28,263 nt of DNA, taken from Tolypocladium sp. Sup5 PDA-1. Lineage: Eukaryota; Ascomycota; Sordariomycetes; Hypocreales; Ophiocordycipitaceae. Positions 20,785 through 28,263 of this stretch are shown piece by piece. The translations under genes and the position numbers were made by a program. How positions within the stretch are numbered: the stretch's first letter is position 1; each line of letters begins with the position of its first letter. Under the pieces are notes generated by a model. It did not search any database. It worked only from the letters and a program-made list of their open reading frames with translations, and was not told the origin of the DNA. Location: the NCBI GenBank assembly GCA_000750105.3, contig JPHH03000122.1, forward strand, positions 1 to 28,263, given 5' to 3'.

Positions 20785-21170
20785 ATCAGGATTGGTGAAG
20801 GCGAAACAAACATATGAATGGGGAAGGTGACATGCGAAGACCAAAAGCGGTAGGGGACGGGACATGGCTGCAAAGCCATTTCTCTACCGCCGAGTCCAGT
20901 CACATAACCTCTTAGACCCCAATATAACCCACGATTGCATGAGACCAGGCAAAATAGCGTAAGCATGTTCGTTGAAAGAGAAGCTCTCCAGCCATGATTC
21001 TGTTTGTGAATACCTTCACATACTTACGAACGGCGTCTTGACATACGCGGTTTCCGTCTGCGAAGCCCCTCAGCGGATTAAACTAGACCCGTTCCGTACT
21101 TCGCAAAGAACCCCTCCAGGTGGGTTCTTCTCTGCAGCCAATCAAGATGCAAGGTGCAAGGCGCAGGTTG
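20785..21170. other. Intergenic region, no gene recognised
   Basis: Between the second direct repeat and the hexanucleotide array. Nothing recognisable was seen on either strand. Confidence 0.4.
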
Positions 21171-21174
21171 AAGG

Positions 21175-21255
21175 GCAAGTGCAAGTGCAAATGCAAGTGC
21201 AAGTGCAAGTGCAAGTGCAAGTGCAAGTGCAAGTGCAAGTGCAAGTGCAAGTGCA
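21175..21255. repeat. Hexanucleotide microsatellite (GTGCAA)n, about 13 copies
   Basis: Nearly perfect GTGCAA repeats with one GTGCAA-to-ATGCAA change near 21190. All frames stay open through the array, producing artificial Gln-Val, Leu-Ala or His-Leu strings, which explains the long open frames there. Likely polymorphic in length. Confidence 0.95.
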
Positions 21256-21922
21256 TGCACCCGTTCAACTTTGGTTTCAGTTGAGAGTTGGTCAGGGCGG
21301 TTCTTGAGGATGTATGGCTATGATATACAAGCATGGGTTCGAGTAGCATCTATTCTCGGCCGGGGAAGCCTGCCGTCGGGCAAGTGTCGTGAGGCGAAGT
21401 TGCATTGGAATATCGTCGGATGCGGCCCGCTAGAACAGCTGCTCGTGCGCCCGAAGCCCCTGGTGACACTTCGAAGACTCTTGGTCGATGTGGCGTACAT
21501 GAACGGCTCTGAGACCATGTATCTCGGCCTCTGAGTCTCGCACAACCTGGTGTATCACAGCCAACATCATGCAGCTTGCAGGAGTAGCTTTGCCCTTGCC
21601 TATCGGAAGATGGACCCGTAGGGCCGTAGTTCCCTGTGTTGGTCGCGAAGACCGATCTACCTGAATCGGCCAATTGGAGGGTCAGCTGGTTGTTCTTGGG
21701 AGGGGATAACGTCGTGTAGTTGATCAGCTTGGAAGGAGACAAGATCTCTCTTCCGTTGGCGAGAACAACGTCGCGCACGATCTCCAACAATGGCTCCAAT
21801 GTCTATATAAAGGATGCCTCCAGATCAAAGCCTCGCCCTTGTTTCTCGGTACAGTTGTCTCCTGGACAAAAGATACGCACAGTCGATTGCGCTCTCACTT
21901 TTGTTATTATTGCTCCAGCTCG
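21256..21922 (+). promoter_or_regulatory. Upstream region of the low-complexity protein gene, with CCAAT and TATA boxes
   Basis: CCAAT at 21796-21800 is followed directly by TATATAAA at 21804-21811, about 115 bp before the chosen ATG at 21923. Transcription would be expected to begin about 30 bp after the TATA box, near 21840, which puts the ATG at 21814 upstream of the mRNA. No gene was recognised between 21256 and the TATA box. Confidence 0.6.
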
Positions 21923-23402
21923 ATGGAGACACTCTCGACACGGCTTCCTCACATGCCTCAGCCTTCCTCAAATCAGCGGCCAACCCCTTCCCCTAACAGC
22001 CCTGTTGAACCTGTCTCCTCTGATACAGAGACTTTGGAAGAGGGTTTGTGGATGAAAGGCAAGGGTAAAGACAAAAGAAAAGAACGCCATTCAAAGGGGA
22101 AGGAGCAAACCCGCAACCCAGGTTCGCCCGGGAGGTAAGCAATAGCCCTTGGTATCGTACGAAGAGACGCTAGAGGACAGAGCCCGCCTCTCATATCATC
22201 GAGCTAGACTGAAGCTGACGATGGAACAGAGCTCCTCCTCCTCCACCACCAGGCATTCAGTCGAATTACCCTCTAGATGTGGACGCAATGGCGCTTAGCA
22301 AGACTCACGATCCAGCCTCTGAAAGCTCTTCGGCTCCTGCTGGGCTGTCAGACAGGGTGGAAAGTCTGAACCTGGGCGATGAACAAGTGGACAGACGCCG
22401 TTCCCATGTGAGCAACGAGCCCGGCAACGTCACCCCTGGACAGAGCTGGGGACCGTACTTCAACACATCTGTTATTCCGGAGGAGTCGTATGAGGAACTC
22501 TATCAGGTTCCTCCGTCTACTTCAGCTCAGAGGCCAGTTTCTGGCAGTCCATCCTCACTACACAGCCAAGGCCAATCGCCGGCTGAAATCCAAGTCAAAG
22601 GCCGTACGGTCAGGGTGGACGAAGCTCCCGACTCCGAAGCCCAACGCGAGTTCATTGAGCTGTGGAACAGGAAGAAAGAGGAGAGTGACACGTTGGAGTT
22701 GATGGATGCTCCTGACGCGGCCGCGTTGGAGGAGTTGCGGTCTGCACTCTCCATTCATGTCCGCCGACCTGCGCCAGGCACGCCGCAGGGCGACAATGTC
22801 GGGGCCTCGGACCACCTGGCCGGCGTCGCGTCGCTCATTGGGGCGCCTGTCGAAGAGTCCTCATCGTCAACGGATGACTGTAATATAGCAGAATGCTGCG
22901 ATACCTCCGCGACAACTGTCGAGGACAGACTGGATGAAGTTGACACAGATATATTCCTACCCCTCTACGGCATGGAGGCCGTGAGTCCGGATTCATATCA
23001 GGCGATGGGTCTAGACATGCTTGGTAAGTAGCATCGCACAACAAGATACAACCGCTCCCTCTCAGTTAACACAATTCATTAGACAATCCCGGATCGCCTC
23101 CTGATACGGCTGCCACGGGTTCTCCGACCCTAACGATAGATATTGACAGCTCTAGATTAACAGCTCTCGAAACGTTTGATGTGGAGGCATACACCGCATC
23201 GAGCCCCGACCTGCAAGGTAAGCGCCCCCCTGAGACGCAATTGTGCCCTCCTTATTGACACGAAATAGGAAGCAATGCCGGGGGAGGAGATGTTGCAGGG
23301 ATGACTTCACAGACTCCTGGTCCTTCTGCTATCTCGGGCATGCAACCCTCGGCTGTCAGAACTGACGCCGGAAACCGCTGTGGGAATCCTTCGACTTCTT
23401 GA
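21923..23402 (+). CDS. Low-complexity acidic protein of unknown function, four exons
   Basis: Exons 21923-22134, 22230-23023, 23083-23217 and 23269-23402 join in one frame to give 424 residues. Introns are 95, 59 and 51 bp with strong donors (GTAAGC, GTAAGT, GTAAGC), and a CTGAC branch site lies before the first acceptor. That every splice site fits makes a real gene likely. The protein is Ser/Pro/Asp/Glu-rich and mostly disordered: a basic cluster (KGKGKDKRKERHSKGKE) near residues 50-66, a run of six prolines across the exon 1/2 junction, then acidic stretches. I see no signal peptide, membrane segment or known domain. ATG 21953 is an alternative start. It could be a nuclear or signalling adaptor, but no function can be assigned. 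It is the last intact gene before the RIP-mutated tract. Confidence 0.7.
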
Positions 23403-23587
23403 TGGGGGTCCCTTGCGTGTGCACAGAGTCCTCAAACTCTACAACTGAGGTCGCTGATGGACCGAATGATTGGGAAGGCCCCCGAATTGACGCATCGGAG
23501 TTATTGAATGCGGACATCCTATACGACCTCTTCGGGCCCAGTGTTCCAGCTCGAGACAACAGCAACCGAGGCAATGGAGGCGCCTGA
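23402..23587 (+). other. Coding-like frame overlapping the preceding stop (TGATG)
   Basis: An ATG at 23402 overlaps the TGA of the upstream gene and opens 61 codons of similar acidic composition (EVADGPNDWEGP, ASELLNADILYDLFGPS). It could be an alternative last exon reached by different splicing, a C terminus lost through a frameshift, or a separately read small protein. No clean splice join was found: CAG ending at 23426 needs a phase that creates a stop or uses a weak donor. Confidence 0.35.
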
Positions 23588-24192
23588 CCAACTGCCCGCC
23601 CTGGGCATGCGTTCGCGAAACGCATTGCGATTGCGGGTTAAAGATAGGTCTGATTTCGTGGTCAAAGATGCTTTGCTGCTAACTATTAGCTCACACTCAT
23701 TCAACTACAATAAAGTTATGTCAGTCTTTTAAACTTATAGGATGCTGAATGTTAAGCTACGAGGGCCAATTACGTGGGAGCGGACTAGCGCCTATGGGCA
23801 TCTTCCTGGTGACACAAGGACGTCTATATATCGGTGAACGGTGCGACGAATGGCGTTTTCGTCTAAACAGGTTTCTATGGTGGGTATAGGATATTTTTTG
23901 CCAGGTGGCGTGGTAAACGTCTGTCTTCCCCGCCCCCCCTCTTAGGCTGGATGTAGAGGCCCTAGGTCCGCTAGACGTCTTATTAATCCCCGTATCCCTA
24001 TATCCTAACGCAGGTACGTATAGGCGCCATAGCTTCCGCATTATTAAATAGTAGCTTAATATTAAGTCCCTAGGTCGATAGCGTTAGGGGCCGAAGCAAG
24101 TCGTATATGCCTCCGACCTTACGCTTACTACGCTTGCTAAAATACGCTGCCGTTCTCGCTATGTATGCATATATACGTCTACTCGACTAGCC
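23588..24192. other. Transition into RIP-mutated DNA, no intact gene
   Basis: Composition changes after about 23750: TA-rich words such as CTAG and TATA become common while CpG persists. No reading frame longer than chance remains. The region probably contains the degraded 3' flank of the pseudogene that follows on the minus strand. Confidence 0.5.
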
Positions 24193-25014
24193 TTATCGCA
24201 TCTCCTCGGGCGTTACCGTCGCCCCGTAGAAGCCGCCCTAGTGCTCCCCCCTAGACGCGGCGCAAGCTAGACACACGCCGCTACCGTAGACGCGCGTGTG
24301 GCGATTCTAGCCGGCGCCCTCGTTATCCAGGGCCGAGATAATCTCGCCCAGGACGTCCACCTCCCCTCGCCCCTGAGCGAGGCCGTCGGCCCTCGAGGTG
24401 CCTGGCGGCGGCGGCGGGAGCAGCGGGCTCGTCGGCGGATACGAGCTTGGCAAAAAAGTCAAGTCGGCAGAGTCAGCCTCGGACAGCGACGAGTGCTGGG
24501 GCATGGGAATGCCGATTGGGAGGGTCCGGTGGTAGGAGCGGCGGCGCGGCGTGGATGGAGACGCGGCGCTCGTCTGCGTAAACGACGACGACGACGTCGA
24601 GCTTATGTAGTCGGGGTTTGGCTGGTGGATGAAGCTGTCTTGCCGGTGCGGCGGTGCGCCCTCAATGGTGAAGACGGCAGTGCTTAGCTCTGGGGGCGTC
24701 AGCGGCGGTGCAGGAGGCAGCCGCGAAACGAAGGCGCTACTCCTCTAATTCGGATTAACCGTTAACTTGGTCTTGCTCCCCGCTCGCTCTCCCTCTGCGA
24801 AGCCCACGGCCTGACCCTGCATGGTGCTGGTGATGCTTGCGCCGTCTCGCGACTTCTCGTCTATCGCCCACCAAGGGTCCCGAGAGTGCTCGCCTTGTAA
24901 GCCGGCGGAGGGTTCTGTGCGACCGGCTAGACCGAACCACCATACGTAGGCACGCCGCACACAGGACCGGGCGATGATGAAGAGGGCAAAGGCTGTTAGA
25001 CTAGTTTGTAGCAT
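24193..25014 (-). pseudogene. Degraded copy of a conserved membrane-anchored ascomycete protein
   Basis: Reading the minus strand from an ATG at 25014: a hydrophobic N-terminal anchor (LTAFALFIIARS) with RAYVWWFGL, then DPWWAIDEK, later VSRLPPAPPLTPPELSTAVF, a Ser run, SYPPTSPLLPPPPPG, then HTRVYGSGVCLACAASRG and GGFYGATVTPEEMR. From memory this resembles a protein of unknown function conserved in Fusarium and relatives; no search was done. TAG stops interrupt it at 24745-24747, 24307-24309 and 24238-24240, and TAA at 24193-24195. TAG arises from CAG or TGG by C-to-T or G-to-A, as RIP produces. GC content and CpA remain fairly high, so mutation here was light. It is directly downstream of the casein kinase remnant on the same strand. 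Confidence 0.75.
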
Positions 25015-25394
25015 CGCCTAGGCTGGCGGCTGCGCTTTCAAGTAGCCGGTGCTCAACGAGGTGGCACCGGCTCCTATTAGTCCTCGATTAGTCGCCGGTG
25101 CATATAACCTGTTTGTGCTGAGCACCCCCACTAGGCGTATGAGGTATTTCAGCCGTCGAGGCTGCGCCGGCCGCTGGTCGCGCCGTGCTGTGGAAAAGCC
25201 TCGAATCGGCCGGCGGCCCAGGGCGCGGGTAACTGTATCGAGTGGACGATCGTAACTCAGGACGTGGGCAAATCGTAATTTATCGACGCTACGTCTTTGA
25301 TACGCCTCGCCGTCTCTTTCTATGCCGGCTGTCCCTCGATGCCCTCATCTAGGCCATTCTCTTTGCAGGCCGGCTCTTAGTCTCTAATGTTTAA

Positions 25395-26182
25395 AGCTTC
25401 TGCTCACGGAGATGGCTATGTAACTCGTGGAATCGCCTCTCCGTCTAGTCGAAGACATTATCGTGCTTAAAACCCCGAGCTATAAATAGACGGCGGAAAA
25501 GTTGCCGAAGGTACGAGTAATTAGGCTTCTCCGTGAATCCCAATGATCGTGTGTAGTGGATGTAAATGGCAAACTCCTTAGGAAGTCCTTCGCATAGTGC
25601 TTCCACGGACAAGGTCATTTTGTTCTCTTTAATTAGATCGTTCTTCTACTTATCTATTAAAGCCTTCAAGCCCTGCTATAGTAGCGAACTATTAGCGAGG
25701 TATAATAAAACGTATCCTAACGATTCCAGGTCATTACCCCAAGATTGCGCTATCCCGTTATTAGCGCTACTTCGCTTACCGGGCGTATGGATACTCACCG
25801 CGTCCGTTATAGGTATTAAGACTAGCGTATCGACTAGTCCCGGTAAACGAGCGGCCCTCTAGAGCGTAGTATTACTCGGTATTAGAGCAATCCTTAGCTA
25901 GGCCGAAATTAATCGTGTAAAGCATATTCCCTTATCTCCTAGCCCTAATAAGAAAATTATCTAGCTTAATATCGCGGTATAGAAACCCTTTATTATAGAT
26001 ATATTTAATTCGGGAAATAGCTTAGTCGGCTAGGAGGAGAATAGTCTTAAGCGAGAAACGTCGGTCGCAATAGTTAAGCAAATCCTCGAGGGATAGTCCG
26101 AGGAGTTCATGGACTAAAATATAGTAGTCACAATCCTATCTAAACCACAGGACTTATAGTATTCTAGTGCCCCTAGATAGTT
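25395..26182 (-). pseudogene. Casein kinase I, RIP-degraded pseudogene
   Basis: The minus strand reads the CK1 catalytic domain without its ATP-binding N-lobe: LVHELLGLSLEDLLNYCDRR, FSLKTILLLAD, YRDIKLDNFLI, INFGLAKD, SFTGTSRYASLNT, NDLESLGYVLLYL, then EALCEGLPKEFAIYIHYTRS, YSYLRQLFRRLF and NVFDWTERRFHELH. Several TAA/TAG stops interrupt it. The catalytic His of HRD is Tyr (codon 25977-25979), the Pro of KPDN is Leu (25962-25964) and the DFG Asp is Asn (25908-25910). Each fits one C-to-T change at CpA or G-to-A at TpG. A charged C-terminal tail seems to continue, with further stops, to about 25150. CK1 enzymes phosphorylate Ser/Thr; this copy cannot. Confidence 0.9.
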
Positions 26183-26337
26183 TGTTGAGGGGGAACGAAC
26201 ACACCAAAGGCCGAGTGCAACGATCGTCGTGTAAGTCGTAGAGTCGGTCCCTGCCCAAGAAGTCAGCTATTAGTCAGTGACACGAGTCGTCGTGTAAGTT
26301 AGTGCGCTACTTAACGCGTAAGATAAGACGGGTATCC

Positions 26338-26430
26338 CCGTATAAGTCGGAGCGACCGTTGCCGTATAAGTTAGAGCGACCGTTGCCGTGTAAGTTAGAG
26401 CGACTATCTCCGTGTAAGTTAGAACATTAG
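26338..26430. repeat. 24-bp tandem repeat, about four units
   Basis: Units start at 26338, 26362, 26386 and 26410, each beginning CCGTRTAAGTYRGAGCGAC with the last incomplete. Related GTCGTGTAAGT segments occur earlier near 26226 and 26288. The array lies just 5' of the casein kinase remnant relative to its strand. Differences between units are largely transitions. Confidence 0.8.
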
Positions 26431-26439
26431 CATAGCGGC

Positions 26440-28263
26440 GTATAGTCTATAAATTAGCGCCTATATAAATAGGTCTTTATATCGTATAAGTTAAAGGTAA
26501 AGAGGCAAGGAGAGGCAACTATAGCTATCTTAAAAAATATAGGAGGAATTAACTAGGATTTTTTATTATTAGAATCTTAAAAGCTTATAAACGTTATAAC
26601 TTACGTTAATGCGTATATAGGGGACTATTTATTTATAGGGATATAGACATCTCTCTTATACCTATAGACTCGCTAGGCGTCCTAATATTCCTTTACTTTT
26701 TTATATTTTCCGTTTTTTTAGTTAGGGGTCTATACTAATACCTTAATAAACTCCTCCCTACGTAGGCGCCGACTGCCCTTAGGCGGTCATAAACGCGAAA
26801 GAAAGAAAGAGTAGCCCCTAGTAGACGACCTTATATAAATAAAGTACGAAGGTAACGCGTAATCGCAGGCAATCCTAGTAACGAGCCCGAACTCTAGCTC
26901 TACTAAACTATCCTATTACCTCCCTAACTATAGATAAAAGAAATAATAAAACGAAATAAAGGAATATAGGGACTATCTATTTAGCGATATTAGGTCCTCT
27001 TAGCTCGCGGTATATTAAGCTATAGCTAGTCTATGTCCCTTTCGATCTTCTTACGTTCTATCCGCGCTATATTCTCTTCTTATCGCCTTATAGCGCGTTT
27101 AGCCCTAGAAGGCCTAGCTATAGGGCGAGGGGACTAGGTAAGCGGTAGTAGCTAGTCTTCTAAATACTACTAAGAGTTATAGTTAATAAGCCCTAGCGCG
27201 GTAGATATAGTATATCCTCTATTAAACTTAATAAATAGAACTATAGCGCGTTTCTTAAAGAGTCTACTAAGCGCGTCTATAAGCTCTATAGTTATAGTAT
27301 AGCCGCCTCTACCTATTATATATAGCTTATTATCGCTATTACCCCTATTAGAGCTATTTAAGACTATCTATTCCCCTTTAACTCGCTCGTAACGGAACTT
27401 ATCGTTAGTATATTCTACCCTTAATATCTAGCTAACCGACCCGCTAGAGCGAGAGCTTTAGAGGTATAATAGGGCGTAGATTAATCTAGCGTATAAGGTT
27501 AGCGGTAAGCTCTAAGCGGACTTATTACTATAGCGGTCTAGGTATATCTATCGAACTAAGTTATAGGCGCGAGAGTTCTAGAGGTATAATAGGGCATAGG
27601 TTAGTTTAACGTCTAAGTTTAGTAGTAAGCCCTAAGTAGACTTATTACTAAGGCGGTCCTAGTATATCTATCGAACTAAGTTATAGGTACTTATCTAAAG
27701 ATACCTTAGCTAAGGGGTCGGCGTGCTAGAGGTTCCTCTTATAGGTATTATTTATTCTCGAGATAAAGAAGGTTATGCCCTTAGAGTTAGCGTTATTTTA
27801 TTAAAGGGGTCCTAGCTCGAGCTTATCCTTAGTATCCTATATAATATAAATACGCTTCCTTATAATATTATAGGGGGAGACGTAAAGCGCTAAGGAGTCT
27901 ATAGAACTAGCTATAGTTCTAGGCTTCCGAGATTAATTAGTCCCTTAGGGCTCTAGGGAAGTCTCCTCGATATTCTTATTACTATATAACCTTATTCCCT
28001 TTATATTCGATTCCTCTTAACTCTCTAAGGGAGAGATAGTTTCTATTACGTATCTTCGCGCTAGGGTTACTTATAGGGTAGAAAATAAAAGGGGTTAATT
28101 ACTATAGTCGAACTATATCTTACTAGTATAATATAGTTATAGGGATAAGTCGCGTTTACTAATATCCTAGGGAATAAGCATATGCCCCTAATTATAGTAA
28201 GTAAGGCGTTCTAGAGAAAAGGGAAGTATAGGGCTTTAAGTAATACCTTAGTATTATTAAAAT
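26440..28263. other. Heavily RIP-mutated DNA, no readable gene
   Basis: TpA is abundant and CpG common (GCGCG, CGCGG), while CpA and TpG are almost absent: in the 300 bp 27241-27540 I found none of either by eye. This is the expected end state of RIP acting on CpA on both strands. Every frame on both strands is full of stops, and no transposase, reverse transcriptase or host protein could be recognised. The original sequence was presumably repeated in the genome. Confidence 0.85.
27451..27690. repeat. Tandem pair of 120-bp units
   Basis: Units 27451-27570 and 27571-27690 both start GAGAG and end near TTATAGG, exactly 120 bp apart. Most differences are C/T or G/A, so the copies diverged mainly by RIP-type transitions after or alongside duplication. 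A 120-bp period equals 40 codons, so a repeat-containing protein could be the source, but no reading survives. Confidence 0.85.

Noticed and set aside
20129..20865. Two similar minus-strand proteins sharing WFEIFGA
   Set aside because: The similarity is explained by the duplicated DNA element; the frames diverge with indels and lack plausible starts or domains.
21078..21349. Repeat proteins encoded by the GTGCAA array
   Set aside because: All frames are open because the hexamer contains no stop; flanking sequence is non-coding.
21814..21996. Small protein starting at the first ATG after the TATA box
   Set aside because: The ATG is only a few bases after the TATA box, likely upstream of the transcription start, and the frame reads unconvincing sequence.
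26338..26430. CRISPR array
   Set aside because: The units are directly adjacent without unique spacers, and the genome is eukaryotic.
26440..28263. Identifiable transposon
   Set aside because: I looked for reverse transcriptase, integrase and DDE transposase motifs on both strands and found none readable; calling a family would be a guess.

Overview
The window is nuclear DNA of a filamentous ascomycete, most likely a Sordariomycete. The evidence is short spliceosomal introns (about 50-100 bp, GTANGT donors, CTGAC branch sites), a highly reducing polyketide synthase, a Zn2Cys6 regulator of AflR type, a fungal-type mitochondrial phosphate carrier, and a right-hand end carrying the signature of repeat-induced point mutation (RIP). 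All assignments come from reading translations and motifs by eye; no database search was possible.

Layout. (1) 285-8584 (+): a seven-exon highly reducing polyketide synthase, KS-AT-DH-MT-ER-KR-ACP, with a reading-frame break just before the methyltransferase domain. (2) 9065-10834 (-): a five-exon, 500-residue cytochrome P450 with an N-terminal membrane anchor, convergent with the PKS. (3) 11721-13184 (+): an intronless HxxxD acyltransferase, divergent from the P450. The promoter between them holds a symmetric 47-bp array of four TCGGCG half-sites. (4) 13858-14985 (+): the housekeeping mitochondrial phosphate carrier. (5) 15379-15480 (-): an intron-containing tRNA-Leu(CAG) with a changed T-loop, next to the last quarter of an arginase gene (15516-15752, +). 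(6) 17333-17971 (+): a helical-repeat (TPR-like) protein of uncertain integrity. (7) 18742-20147 (-): a two-exon Zn2Cys6 regulator whose upstream region contains a duplicated ~150-bp element and, further out, a (GTGCAA)n array. (8) 21923-23402 (+): a four-exon, 424-residue low-complexity protein of unknown function behind a clear TATA box.

From about 23750 to the end there is no intact gene. Two degraded protein-coding genes can still be read on the minus strand: a casein kinase I (about 25400-26180) and a membrane-anchored protein resembling a conserved Sordariomycete protein of unknown function (about 24193-25014). Their stops and lost catalytic residues fit C-to-T changes at CpA. The last ~1.8 kb is nearly free of CpA and TpG and carries tandem repeats.

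How the genes may work together (inference): the PKS would build a reduced, methylated chain, the P450 oxidise it, and the acyltransferase esterify a hydroxyl. The Zn2Cys6 protein is the only regulator seen, but it lies 5 kb beyond the phosphate carrier and its link to the cluster is unproven. No thioesterase, trans-ER or transporter gene was seen.
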